A stretch of DNA of 64,000 nucleotides from Pyrenophora tritici-repentis (lineage: Eukaryota > Ascomycota > Dothideomycetes > Pleosporales > Pleosporaceae): positions 6,944,001-7,008,000 of the forward strand of contig NC_089390.1 of NCBI RefSeq assembly GCF_003171515.1. Direction: 5' to 3'. The translations under genes were made by a program, and so were the position numbers. The notes beneath the pieces were generated by a model. It saw nothing but the letters and a program-made list of their open reading frames with translations. It had not been told where the DNA came from and did not search any database. Positions 21,536 to 32,221 of the stretch are shown in pieces. How positions within the stretch are numbered: the first letter of the stretch is position 1; every line of letters begins with the position of its first letter.

Positions 21536-24430
21536 CTAGACTGTGGAAGTCGATAACGGGCACTTGGTGATATGTGTCACACCACTGAAGACTTGGGATG
21601 GAACACTGGTTGTGATGGTAATGACAGTCGATGCCACGACGAACTTCGTGATAGTAGCAGGTTGTGCCAAAGGTGTTGTAGTGAAAACAGGAAGCAAAGT
21701 GGTGTATGTTGTGAAGGTCAAAGTCTCCCTAGTGAATGTGTAGTCGGGATTGAAGAAGCGACCAGGGGTTGTAAGCGCAAGTGCTCGCTTTTCGTGCACT
21801 ACTCGCTTTCCGTGCAGTTTGAGCCTGTTGCAATCACTAATCTTACGACCGCCCTCAATGTTTGAATTATTGTGGACCTTGCCGACACTACTCTTCATGT
21901 AGCAAGCCCCATGCCTCTCCGAAACCCAAGAGACACTCACGCAGCCAGAAGTCATGTCGCAAGCTTGTACACAACGCTCCCAGGTATCTGCAAAGACAAG
22001 GCCGTTCTTAAGGTCGTTACCAAAACGATCGACGCCACACTCAAGGGCGTATTCTGCACCGCACTCAGTAGTGTATATGGCGCCATCGCCTTCAGGGCAT
22101 GTGCGTGAAGTAGTCGTTGGGGTGGCTGAAGAGGTAGTGGAAGAACCGGTAGCAGAAGAACCACTAGCGGAAGAACCGGTCGTTGCGCAGCTGGTCACGG
22201 TCACGGTCGAGAAACCAGAGGCTGGTGTTGAGGCGGCTGGGGAACCATGAATCAACTTTCCGCCGATGATGTTGGCGTTGGGGTTGCTGCCTGCTGCAGA
22301 ACCCTTTAAATAACAAGGCCCACCCTTGACGTAGCTGACAGCGACACAGCCGGGGGTTGATTGGCAGTCAAGCAAGCACTTTTCGTAGGATCCTGGGTAA
22401 GTTGGGCTAATCGGACCTGGGAAAGTGTCGCCATTAATGTCCGCGTCGCACAGAACCAAAAACACCTTCGATCCCGCAGTATACGTTGTTCCGTTATAAG
22501 CGGGGCAGGTGATGGGTCCAGTAGGTTGAGATGTCATACTGGTGGTGGTTGTGGCCATTGATGATTTGGAAGAGGAGGTGGACGCGGAGGAGCTAGTGGA
22601 CGCGGGCGAGGTAGTGGACGCAGATGAAGAGGTACTAGACGCGGATGATGAGGTGGAAGCGGGTGAGGTACTAGACGCGGATGATGAGGTGGAAGCGGGT
22701 GAGGTACTAGACGCAGATGATGAGGTGGAAGCGAGTGAGGTAGTAGACGCGGGTGAGGTGGTAGATACAGAGGAAGTAGTAGTCGCAGGCGGAGTAGTAG
22801 ACGCAGATGAAGAGGTAGTAGTCACAGGCGAGGTGATGGACACGGAGGAGGAGATGGATGCGGGTGTCTCCAGCCTAGCACCCCAAACACCATTGTTGGT
22901 ATTCGGTGCACCGATTCCGGACTTCAGATAGCATGGACCATTAGGTAGGTAAGCCACGGCCTGGCAATTCTTTGTAATGATGCAAGCCCTGATACATTGG
23001 CTGAAGGTATTAGGTCTAATGGGTGCGATTCCGATGTCACTATCGTCACGATCGATGAAGCACTCGATAACGAAATTTCTCGAGGTACCGTCATTGAAAT
23101 TAGTTCCGTTGGCGGCAGGACACGTGATCAAGGATGGAGAATACGATGGCTGAGCCGAGGTAGACGCAGCAGGGCTTGAGCTTGAGGATGTCGGGGTCGA
23201 GGATGAGCTCGATGATGGCTGAGCTGAGGTAGACATAACAGAGCTTGAGGATGAGCTTGAGGATGAGCTTGATATTGAGCTCGATGATGTGCTTGATGAG
23301 CCCGATGATGAGCTTGATGATGGCTGAGCCGAGGTAGACGTAGCAGAGCTTGAGCTTGAGCTCGACGATACCGGGGTCGAGGATGAGCTCGATGATGGGA
23401 TCGGAAGCGTGGTCGCGGGAGAGCTAGTGGTGATGCTTGTGGGGATAGATACAGTCGTAGGAACCGAAACTGTAGGAGTGACCGAAGGGGTGCTAACAGG
23501 GATACTAGTAGACATTGTGGACGGCGTTGAAAGGATGCTCGTGAGGATGCTGACAGGGATTGTGAGGGTGCTAGTAGGAAGCGGAACCGGGATTGAGAGA
23601 AAGCTCGTAGAATAGCCAGAGGAGATGCTGGTAGAGGTAGTGGTAGGTAGCGAAATCGTGACAGTCGAGATAGTGGGAATAGAAACCGGGATAGTCGAAA
23701 GACTAGTAGGCAGCGAAGGCGAGCTTGTCGAGGTAGGCGGAAGAGAAAACGGGCTTGTGCTCTTCGAAGTGCTTGTCGAAACTAGAGGAGGAATCACTGG
23801 GTAGCTGCTAGACTGCGGAATAGAAGTCTCAGGGGTGCTCGTCGGAAGAGGGAGATTGGAAAGCGACGGACAATCTGTAATCACGACTGGAACGGTCACA
23901 GGAACAGTGACTGTAGAGAGACTTGTGCTTGTAGAGGTAGCAGTGGTCCGAGTAATGGTAACGGGGCTGAACGGGTAATAGTTTCCGGATTTTGTAGTCG
24001 TGAAAGGCCGAGTGAGGGTCAAGGAAGTCGTGATTGAAACAGGTGGCGCAGCACTGTTACCAAAGGTGGCCGTGAAAGGGCGAGGAGTTTGACCACTGTA
24101 GGGGGAAGCAAGCTTGTTGTCGATGATGTACTCGCCCCTGTTCACCCAATCCCAAAGCCGGCCTTTGGGACACTCCAGAGCTGTGTAGGTAGTTCCAATA
24201 GTTACGTACTGGCAAGTGCGAGTGTAGTACAGACGGGGGTTAGACAGGATGGGGGTGAGTGTAGCCATCTCTGAGTGAAAGCAGGTCGAGGTACCAGACA
24301 TATACGCCATCTCAATGCCAAAGTCGTCGCCGGACAAGAAGCCATGTTCAGCATGATCATAGGCGAACGTTGGTATGGCCCCTCCAACAAGGGAGGGCAA
24401 TCCCGGGGCTACGAGTGAGCAGTTCGACAT
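21536..24430 (-). CDS. Mucin-like Ser/Thr-rich protein with three PAN/apple-like modules
   Basis: A 964-residue single frame. About residues 1-165 form a non-repetitive head. About 165-430 are Ser/Thr/Pro/Val-rich and likely O-glycosylated. Three cysteine modules follow at about 430-517, 635-727 and 768-860, each starting with a CPxxxGxx(F/Y) block and ending in GPCYLK or GACYMK, with C-x3-C and GC(V)A/SV repeats typical of PAN/apple-like extracellular domains. Ser/Ala/Thr linkers separate them, one built from a 36-bp minisatellite (22629-22745). The C-terminus is Thr/Val-rich without a clear GPI signal. No obvious signal peptide follows the chosen ATG, so a 5' exon may be missing. The likely role is cell-wall or extracellular carbohydrate/protein binding. 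Confidence 0.75.
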   Translation of the reverse strand: MSNCSLVAPGLPSLVGGAIPTFAYDHAEHGFLSGDDFGIEMAYMSGTSTCFHSEMATLTPILSNPRLYYTRTCQYVTIGTTYTALECPKGRLWDWVNRGEYIIDNKLASPYSGQTPRPFTATFGNSAAPPVSITTSLTLTRPFTTTKSGNYYPFSPVTITRTTATSTSTSLSTVTVPVTVPVVITDCPSLSNLPLPTSTPETSIPQSSSYPVIPPLVSTSTSKSTSPFSLPPTSTSSPSLPTSLSTIPVSIPTISTVTISLPTTTSTSISSGYSTSFLSIPVPLPTSTLTIPVSILTSILSTPSTMSTSIPVSTPSVTPTVSVPTTVSIPTSITTSSPATTLPIPSSSSSSTPVSSSSSSSSATSTSAQPSSSSSSGSSSTSSSSISSSSSSSSSSSVMSTSAQPSSSSSSTPTSSSSSPAASTSAQPSYSPSLITCPAANGTNFNDGTSRNFVIECFIDRDDSDIGIAPIRPNTFSQCIRACIITKNCQAVAYLPNGPCYLKSGIGAPNTNNGVWGARLETPASISSSVSITSPVTTTSSSASTTPPATTTSSVSTTSPASTTSLASTSSSASSTSPASTSSSASSTSPASTSSSASSTSSSASTTSPASTSSSASTSSSKSSMATTTTSMTSQPTGPITCPAYNGTTYTAGSKVFLVLCDADINGDTFPGPISPTYPGSYEKCLLDCQSTPGCVAVSYVKGGPCYLKGSAAGSNPNANIIGGKLIHGSPAASTPASGFSTVTVTSCATTGSSASGSSATGSSTTSSATPTTTSRTCPEGDGAIYTTECGAEYALECGVDRFGNDLKNGLVFADTWERCVQACDMTSGCVSVSWVSERHGACYMKSSVGKVHNNSNIEGGRKISDCNRLKLHGKRVVHEKRALALTTPGRFFNPDYTFTRETLTFTTYTTLLPVFTTTPLAQPATITKFVVASTVITITTSVPSQVFSGVTHITKCPLSTSTV
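22629..22745. repeat. 36-bp minisatellite in the mucin-like gene
   Basis: About three in-phase units, read on the + strand as GAGGTACTAGACGCGGATGA followed by TGAGGTGGAAGCGGGT, encode Ser/Ala/Thr/Pro on the reverse strand. The unit length is a multiple of three, so copy-number change would alter only linker length. Flanking sequence is made of diverged shorter versions of the same unit. Confidence 0.85.
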
Positions 24431-25964
24431 GTTTGTCGACTGTGAGAAGGTAATGAATGAATGAAAGGTTGGATGGTGTGTTGTTGTGAGCAGGATTCGA
24501 CTCTCTTATATGTCGTCTTCTCTAGCATCCGACAACCTTGCGCCATCACGGATAGCACGACGGTGAGCGGGGTTCCATTGTAGACGTGAACATGATTAGA
24601 TCATGATACGACCCACATTGCTTTCGAATCAGCATATAGATGAGGGGTTGGATATTGAACAACCGTGAAGCACTCAGGGAACCCACTAATCACTGTTCGT
24701 CAAAGACGCCTCGCGTGGTACATGCGGCGAAAACACTGGTTCGGTGGATTCGACTGCTACATTGGCAATACAGCTGCTGAAAAATCTGGATATCATCCCC
24801 ATTGCGGTGCTCACATTCGATGTTTGCAATGCCGATGTGGTGGTTAAGGGAAGCGCAGCACACGATGGAGTCCTAATTGTTGCCAGTGCACAGACCGCCA
24901 CTAAGCCGTTCATAGATGATGGCATGACTACCTGCATGTGCGGAGGTGCATGTACCAATCCACCTCAATGTTGGATATTGTAAGCCACGACAGTAACACA
25001 TGTCTTACCAGCTCCAAGAACAAACGCATAGCTCATCTCATCGCCGATACTCCTATAGACGCTGTTGGGCTCATGGGTGAAGTCCGGGACGTCACACGAT
25101 CGCCCATTGCAAATTTGCCTCTTGATCTCGCATTTTTAGAGTATTCCAGATGGGTTTAGTGGGAAAATATGCAAGATCTGTATCGAAAATCATATCTGTG
25201 GTCCGTTCGGAATCTCTGCGTCTCAACAAGAAAAGCTTCAGAAAAAGTAGTGCGCGAAGGTCCGGCATGCAGATGACACGCGTGTATAACCCGACAACAC
25301 GGCTTAACCTAGCATTGGAAGCGCATAATTTTCCTATGAGACCTGTATGGTTTCCAACGGTAGTTGTACATAAGCCATGATATAGAAGATCAATGTCACA
25401 CAAATTTGAACGAGCCGTAGCAGAGGCGGGGTTACGAATTTAGATCTCAAGCTATCAAGCAATGCACGACTCTCTAGAATTTCCGGAAACCCATAGTTAT
25501 AGAGCGGGTTTCGGGGTGTCTCCGATGCATCTCATTCTCCGCACCCCTCGAACCTCACCGAACTCCTCAGGTGGCGATCATCCCCACACCACGGTAGCTG
25601 GAATCTTCAAGATGACGACATAGTAAAATCGTTAGATTACGTTAGATTAGGGTCTAGACCAGAAGTCCACAACGAAAGCCACGAGGCAGATTCTCCAAAC
25701 GGATTTCCCACTGCACGCCGAGGGCAGCTAATCACAGCCACTGCATTTTAACAAAACAGACATTGCCGCTCGGAAACGATCACCATGCAGAGAACACATA
25801 AACCGAAAACAATATTTTGGATAGCGCAAGCATAGTAGTCTAGACTCAGAAACCCGGAGGTCGGAATTGGACAAGACCCTAAACACATAAGGGTCATTCA
25901 CTGTAATCCAACTTCCGGAACCCTAGCCGTAAGGGTCACTCACCCCACTCCTACTCCCGAAACT
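24431..25964. other. Intergenic, 1.5 kb, no gene seen
   Basis: It holds the promoter of the mucin-like gene (left) and the 3' flank of the large unknown gene (right). Several frames of 60-100 codons exist on both strands without recognisable features. A 42-bp tandem duplication at its right edge is listed separately. Confidence 0.4.
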
Positions 25965-25971
25965 CTAGCCG
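25888..25971. repeat. Imperfect 42-bp tandem duplication over a stop codon
   Basis: Two adjacent 42-bp copies, 25888-25929 and 25930-25971, both begin TAAGGGTCA(T/C)TCAC and end C(C/T)CTAGCCG; the middle has diverged. The second copy contains the stop codon of the reverse-strand gene (25965-25967), so the duplicate places a second CTAGCCG behind the real gene end. Confidence 0.6.
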
Positions 25972-28900
25972 AAATAGCAATTCGCGAGCTGCCAACCCCT
26001 TCTCCTCAGCTGCTCATTTTCACAAGCCTTCCATGCCGCGAACATCGCAATCAATTTCTGCCTAACGTCTTCTCTTATCACTTTCTTCTCTGCCTGCACA
26101 TCGTGCCCAACCTTCTCCACCAAAATGGCCGCAACCTCACACCTGAGCACCTCTGGCGACGTCACCCAACTCAATCTCATCTTTGACAGATCCCCAAGTT
26201 GTATCGCCGTCAATATCCGATTATTCGCCAGTGTATCGCGAAGTGGGTCATAGTCGGAAGAGCCCCCGGATTTGCTGGGCAGTGCGATATCGGCGTTGAG
26301 ATAGGTGCGTAAATTATCCAGGCGATGGTGGTAGACCCCCAAACCGCTCATTTCGTCAACAATTGCGGAGAGTTGTTTTGCAAAGGTTTCGCTTTTGAGT
26401 TCGCAGTCGGTATCTGTATCTCCGCGCAATGGCAGGGGGTAGTCGAGCGTGAGGAGACGCCAAGGGAAGGTATCGGGCAAGACAGATGGCGCACGGTCAG
26501 GGTCACGCTCCCACTCTCTTGTGCGCAGGCTATCTACATAGGCGATCATTGCTTCAACGACAGGCTTGCCAGATGCTGCCCACCATGGTTTTGTGAGACA
26601 TCTGGGATCTAGTATCCCGCCGCATAGATTGCTTGTCAGCTTTGTGTAAGATGGTGTGTCATTCCACAGTACTGCAGTGAAGAGCTTGAGAAACGCTTCT
26701 TGGATGAGTCGAGGTGTAATGGGAGTGTCATTTTCCGCATGGTCCAGAAGCGGCATGATAATGGACGGCACACCCTTGATTTCTTCTCCGTAAAGTGATA
26801 GCCATGTCTGAACTTCTGCAAGTCCACTCAGAGCCTTGTCAGAGCGTAGCCTCTCATTGAGTGCTCGGATAAGCTCTGGTGGGGAGATGTTGAAGTGTAC
26901 CCACGCCACGTATTCTTCCAAGATGGCGCGCGGAATAAGATGAAATCGATTGCCAGATCTCGTGAGTATACGGAGGGCTATGGGCACACTAGGAAGATTG
27001 AGCTCTTCCTGGTCATCTTTTGAGATTCCGTACTTTCGGAGAAACAGTGTCGTCCATCTCACTGCTTGGTCTTTGAGGCTTCCGAAGGCTGGTAATATGA
27101 TGCGTGCGAGGAATTGCTGCATCCTGCCAACGCTATTCTTGCCCTGGTTGAAATACTTGAGAAGCACATTCAGAACCAAATGATCAAGCATACACGTAAA
27201 GCCCTTTGGGAACTCAGGTAGCACGAGATCTTGCTCACTCTGTAACCATTTTGCCTCGTCCATCGGCGCTCGTTCATCTAGTGCTCCGGCCAAAGGTAGC
27301 ACTGACTCCAAGAGAGGTAGCGTTTGATCCCAATATTGCGAGGACTCGAGTATGGGTAACCATAGTACGCTGTTGATGATTGTCAAGCAGATGTCTCTAT
27401 GGCGGTTTCCTTTGGAAAGCGCCAGAAGCTTTGGTAGAGTATAGTCTGCCCCGACGTATTCTAGCTCTTGCAAAATCTTGATGAGGAACTTGATCGTCGT
27501 GACTTTGATATAGGGCGCATCTTCTTGACTTTTGGCCAGCTCTTTGGGTTTCTCCATAGGCTCTGACATCTGCATGGTATTGGTTACGAAAGTGTTGATG
27601 CAAGATCGGGCCTCGGAAGCCGATATTCTGTGTAGGAAACCTTCCTTCAACAGCTGCCGATGCCACGAGCTTGATTTCGGTCTATGCAGGACGATACGTA
27701 TAGCCAATGGCGTAGCTAGAGAGGGTCTATCACTCTCTCCCAGTCGTATCACTAAATTCAATGCGACCTCGTGCAATGTACTATAAACGGCTTTGTCCGA
27801 ATATGTAGAGTCAAGCGCGTCAATGAGGCTATGGGTGAGCTGTTCCAGTAGAGCAGGGGGTATTGCGTCAATATGGCCACGAATATTCTTAGCCGCCGAG
27901 ATTGGGTCAGGAATGTCTGCATCGAGGAAAGCATCGTCGAGATACATAGCAGGATACCTCTCATCCACGTCTGAGATAAATGGTTTAGCCAAAAGACGAT
28001 TTGTCTTTACGTACTCCGCATCAAGATACAACAAAGCCGAGAGCACTCCACCTTCGCCGATATTGCGCGACGGGCTCCAGATGGTGCTCAAATCTGTTGT
28101 GCGGCCAGGTACCCCGGAAGGCTCGATCTCCATTCTCTCGTGAACCGTAGGATTGTAGGTACCCGTTGGCACAGCACGAGAGAGATCTAAGAATGCAACC
28201 TCATCAAAATCGCGCTCCGGATCATCAGGTCTTCTTGACGTAAGTGGATTCCATTCACAGGGCTCATGACGATCATTACCTTGAGGTATCAAAGGCCAAA
28301 TTTCATGAGCCCGATCCGGTGTTGGCCATTCTTTCAGATAGCCAGGTGCAGCGTGTTCCCAAAAGCGTACTGCTTCTGGCTCGGACATCCTATGACGACT
28401 CAATGGACCTGTTGCATAGTCCCAGACGCTCTTTACACGTGTTACCCTTTCTAACTTACTGCATTTCTTGGGTATGTACAGCTCGACAGCACAGGTATAG
28501 CTATCCACGCATATGCTAATGGCTTTTTGAAATTCCTCGTCTGTAGGAGCCACCTGGAGGATTTTGGCGGGGTCCGGAAATAAAACGTCGTGCACGCGAG
28601 ATGCGAGGTAGGGAATTTTCTCGAGTGAGTCGAGGGAAACGAAGTTCCATGGTGCTGTGAGATATTGAATCGGCAGGCCTCGTGGGAGAGGCTCAGGGAG
28701 AGTAATCACAGCGGGATAGGTAGATGCGCGTATTTTGCACCAGAGTTCGTTCCTCGCTTGAGCGAGATCGTTAACAAACTGGTACGATGAGGCGTCTCTT
28801 ATCTCGATGTCAATGTTCGATGGGTAAGGAAAGGCCAGTATTCCCCGCAAGAGATTTGCCTGCAGCTTTTCATGGCCTACTTTGTTCGCCTTCTCTTCGA

Positions 28901-30815
28901 CTGCTAAGAGCATTTCTATCGTGTCCTCCCAGAGATAAGTGTAGACTCCGGAATCCAGAGCATTGAGCTTTCTTTTGAGGATAGAGGTGCAATCCATCCG
29001 TTCCTTGACAACGTCGTAAAATATCGCAAAGATATCGCCCCAGACTCTGGTAGAGAACGAAGGCTCTAACAAGGCCGCACATGCTGTATCAAAAATACTG
29101 GCGAGAATCGAGTTTGAAAACTTTACTCTCTCTCGCAATTGAGGCAGGTTGAACGAACCGTCGATGAACTCGGGAATGCCTGAGAGCAACCGTACCGCAT
29201 CATAGGTATGCCACGAGCTGTAGATCTTGCGAAACACCAAAGGATCACGGATAAATCTCTTTACCCATTCCAGAGACTCTTTCAATAGTTCCAGTGACCC
29301 GCTGGCAACGGCAGCAGATAGAACTGACTTGGCGTAGGAGGTTCTCTGTTCTGGCTCAGATGCAGAGGCCGCTTTCTTCTTCCGGGCATCCATGTATGGT
29401 ATCGCTATCTCCTTGACTTGGTCGTTGAAGTTGTTCTGGCTAAGTAACCACATGTGATGAAGTTCCACATCACTTCCAAGTAATGAGAAGGTATGACCGG
29501 ATACCAAGGATGCCTTCGTATCGTTACGCACTCTCTGCAAGCGAGTGAAAAGCGACAAAGCTCCGCCATGAGACAAGCTGGAAAGGAGACTTGTATGCAG
29601 TGACCCCTTGATTTTAGCGAGATCTGCATCGATATCAAGATCAATCCCGGTCGACTCTTGGTAGCATAGTTGTAGCAGCGAATAAGTTCGTGTTTTCGAG
29701 ATTCCGCTCAGAAATCCTTCCCAGTCTGTCAGACGATCCTTCTTGGATGTGCCAAATTCTGGATGAGATAAAAGCCATCGCAGTTGTTTCTCGAAGAGTT
29801 CCGGCATATGCGACCAGCATATGGCCACCTGGTGAAAGATATCACCCTCTGCGATAGTGATCTTTCTTCCCGCACTCGGATGAGTTTCCAGGTAGAGTAC
29901 CGTAAAGTTAACAATCTCTTGTATCTTGGCCCAGTCCGCATGTTTCTTGATAGCGCGTCCTAAGAGGGGACCGGCAAGCTGATTAACAAAAAATTCATCC
30001 CCTACGTCATCGCGCCCTGAATTTGACAATACTTTGAGAACCTCTAGAGAGAACACCATAGACTCCGAAAAGCCGCGAACATAGGCCTTGGCCTTAGGGT
30101 AGTCGTGCAATAGGCCTGCGAGTATCTTCTTGTCGATTGTGGGGGTTTTCTCCGAATGCAGCAACCGAAGAAACTCTCTTTGCAATGTCCTCGTATGATA
30201 CTTTAGAAGATATCTTCCATGAGCCTCTTTCAAATCTTCCTGTGGGCCCTTGGCGATGACTTCTGCGACCAGCTCTTCCGAACATGCAGGCATGAGGTAT
30301 TGGTAATGCTTGTCCAGCAGACGACGGTCGCGAGTCTTGTGCAGCGCATCGGGGAAGAGCTCAGGATGCAAGCCTTTGAAAAGCTCTGTAATTTGTCTTC
30401 GTTTATTCTCCAAGTCCTCACCTGTGCCACAACTTCCAATCGCTCTACAGGCTTCCCTAATCTCTACGACCGAGAGATCAGCAAAAGTTTCCAGCAAGCC
30501 AGTCACTCCGCCAACACCATTCCAGTTCTCTTGCCATTGCGGGGAAGAAAGCGCTTGACGTAACTGCGTAATCCCGAGGTTGCGAACTATAACAGATTTG
30601 TTTTGAGTGATGGCTTCCCGGATGGCAGCAGGTGATTTCGACAGGTTGAGCCATGGCGCAAAAGTAGATGGTGGAATCGAGCCTCTCTCAATGGCATCCA
30701 GAAGCTGCGTTGTAATAGGTTCGGCTGATGCATCGCTCAAGAGCTGTTTGTAGTAGTCTCGAAGCTCAGCCTTTGTCGACGACCGAATGCGACGCGTGTC
30801 AAGAGTTACTGCCAT
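25965..30815 (-). CDS. Large protein of unknown function (1616 residues)
   Basis: One uninterrupted frame of 1616 codons from a clear ATG (MAVTLDTRRIRSSTKAELRD). I do not recognise the family. The sequence looks mostly alpha-helical and leucine-rich, in the manner of ARM/HEAT-like solenoids, for example SLELLKESLEWVKRFIRDPL and VEIREACRAIGSCG. There are no membrane segments, no signal peptide and no obvious catalytic motif. Charged stretches include MDARKKKAASASEPEQRT. The intact length argues that it is under selection. Nothing in the neighbourhood points to a role. Confidence 0.8.
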   Translation of the reverse strand: MAVTLDTRRIRSSTKAELRDYYKQLLSDASAEPITTQLLDAIERGSIPPSTFAPWLNLSKSPAAIREAITQNKSVIVRNLGITQLRQALSSPQWQENWNGVGGVTGLLETFADLSVVEIREACRAIGSCGTGEDLENKRRQITELFKGLHPELFPDALHKTRDRRLLDKHYQYLMPACSEELVAEVIAKGPQEDLKEAHGRYLLKYHTRTLQREFLRLLHSEKTPTIDKKILAGLLHDYPKAKAYVRGFSESMVFSLEVLKVLSNSGRDDVGDEFFVNQLAGPLLGRAIKKHADWAKIQEIVNFTVLYLETHPSAGRKITIAEGDIFHQVAICWSHMPELFEKQLRWLLSHPEFGTSKKDRLTDWEGFLSGISKTRTYSLLQLCYQESTGIDLDIDADLAKIKGSLHTSLLSSLSHGGALSLFTRLQRVRNDTKASLVSGHTFSLLGSDVELHHMWLLSQNNFNDQVKEIAIPYMDARKKKAASASEPEQRTSYAKSVLSAAVASGSLELLKESLEWVKRFIRDPLVFRKIYSSWHTYDAVRLLSGIPEFIDGSFNLPQLRERVKFSNSILASIFDTACAALLEPSFSTRVWGDIFAIFYDVVKERMDCTSILKRKLNALDSGVYTYLWEDTIEMLLAVEEKANKVGHEKLQANLLRGILAFPYPSNIDIEIRDASSYQFVNDLAQARNELWCKIRASTYPAVITLPEPLPRGLPIQYLTAPWNFVSLDSLEKIPYLASRVHDVLFPDPAKILQVAPTDEEFQKAISICVDSYTCAVELYIPKKCSKLERVTRVKSVWDYATGPLSRHRMSEPEAVRFWEHAAPGYLKEWPTPDRAHEIWPLIPQGNDRHEPCEWNPLTSRRPDDPERDFDEVAFLDLSRAVPTGTYNPTVHERMEIEPSGVPGRTTDLSTIWSPSRNIGEGGVLSALLYLDAEYVKTNRLLAKPFISDVDERYPAMYLDDAFLDADIPDPISAAKNIRGHIDAIPPALLEQLTHSLIDALDSTYSDKAVYSTLHEVALNLVIRLGESDRPSLATPLAIRIVLHRPKSSSWHRQLLKEGFLHRISASEARSCINTFVTNTMQMSEPMEKPKELAKSQEDAPYIKVTTIKFLIKILQELEYVGADYTLPKLLALSKGNRHRDICLTIINSVLWLPILESSQYWDQTLPLLESVLPLAGALDERAPMDEAKWLQSEQDLVLPEFPKGFTCMLDHLVLNVLLKYFNQGKNSVGRMQQFLARIILPAFGSLKDQAVRWTTLFLRKYGISKDDQEELNLPSVPIALRILTRSGNRFHLIPRAILEEYVAWVHFNISPPELIRALNERLRSDKALSGLAEVQTWLSLYGEEIKGVPSIIMPLLDHAENDTPITPRLIQEAFLKLFTAVLWNDTPSYTKLTSNLCGGILDPRCLTKPWWAASGKPVVEAMIAYVDSLRTREWERDPDRAPSVLPDTFPWRLLTLDYPLPLRGDTDTDCELKSETFAKQLSAIVDEMSGLGVYHHRLDNLRTYLNADIALPSKSGGSSDYDPLRDTLANNRILTAIQLGDLSKMRLSWVTSPEVLRCEVAAILVEKVGHDVQAEKKVIREDVRQKLIAMFAAWKACENEQLRRRGWQLANCYFG

Positions 30816-32221
30816 GTCGTGAAAGTAAATGGCAGAGCGGACAGCAAGCCTACTCTATGAGAAGCAGATAAGGCGGTGTTAATATATAGCGCGCATTCAG
30901 CAAGGGTACTGTATAAGAAGGGCTCAGCTCGACGAGAAGACGGTTCGTTAGGTAGCCGCTGCCGCTACATGTAATTAGGCGGCATGACGAAAGTGACATC
31001 ATAACGCCCTTTTTCCCTCTTTGCACTACGGCGAGTCACTTTTTGGAACATGCAGTGCTGTACTGCCTAGTTGCACTCCTTCAATGTAATGGAAGCAGAG
31101 AGCGCGACAGGGCAATGCTGCAAAGATGAATGGCTGTCGTCCTCTAAGTCAGCCCCAGGTGAGGCTGCGGCTGCGGCTAAGCCCGATCCAGCAATAATCA
31201 TGGCCAAGATACACGACCACTCAGCTATGCTTACCAGCGTCAATACATTGCATCTATCAGCCCTTCAGCCCTTCAGGATGATGGAGCTGTAGAAAGGCTT
31301 GTAATGATGAGATGTTCAACACTTTCCTGCGTACTATATCGGTCGCGGCCCACTCTAAAGCAGGCCGTGCAACAGTATCACCCATGGTAGCAGCACATTT
31401 TGAGTCAGACTCTGGTATAGTGGTATTTTTGTTCAGTTGAGATCAAAGTTAAGTTGATCCAACAGGCTCCATTCGACACGTGACGCGCGGGACAACGACC
31501 TGCACGCACGCACGCACGCTAGAACTTGGGTTCACACGGATATGTAACCTCAAGACAGATCAAGACGCAAAGGACTACTCCATCGAAATTGGATACAACC
31601 CTCACACTGAGTGGCTGACTGTTGGCATCGTGAGTCAATCCGCAATCTCGCTTTATGCCACGTCATCCCTAGGATCCTTCGGTATTCTCTCACTCACCGC
31701 TGCTCTGCACAATAGCCACATAGTGCATTGAGATACCCTCTTCCGCGAGGTCCGTGCCACACTCAGAGGTCCATGGAATGCAAGGTTTATATCATGACCG
31801 CTGGTGGTGGCGGGTATACAAGAGAAAGATGGTGTAGAGACAACGAAGGATTGGGTCGAGGCGAGTCTATGTGTACTGGGTATTGACTGTCCGATCGAAG
31901 CGTGTGCGGTACTGAAGAGGTGATGTGCGAGAGGTGCATCGGTATGAGATGACTGTTTCTATTGGCCGTATGGAATATCACCTAAAAGGCGAGCAGTATT
32001 CGTCTGTTCATACAGAACTCGAGGGTATGCGCAATGTACAGCTCTACTATACAGAGAGGAGATATGAATGCATTTCCTACAGACCCAAACGCCAAAGCAT
32101 GCTGGTGAACATGGACCCCTGGTTGCCATGTTCTGGTATTGGTGTTTCCTGCCCCTCGTCGCTCCTTCCCAGTCCTTATCGCACGCCTCATTGCGACTTC
32201 CACTTTTTGTGTTGGCCGCGA
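30816..32221. other. Intergenic, 1.4 kb, no gene seen
   Basis: It contains the promoter of the large unknown gene on the left and the 3' flank of PET191 on the right. A short GCAC tetranucleotide run (about 31492-31507) is visible. Small frames at 31071-31292 and 31480-31731 have no coding character. Confidence 0.4.

Noticed and set aside
22542..22931. Acidic Val/Asp/Glu-rich frame on the + strand opposite the mucin-like gene
   Set aside because: It is the antisense shadow of the Ser/Ala/Thr repeat.
24744..24983. 80-codon + strand frame with a Cys-rich end
   Set aside because: The end CMCGGACTNPPQC looks attractive, but there is no signal peptide, no further exon and an equally open frame on the other strand.
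31492..31510. GCAC tetranucleotide run as a regulatory element
   Set aside because: Short simple repeat without further context.
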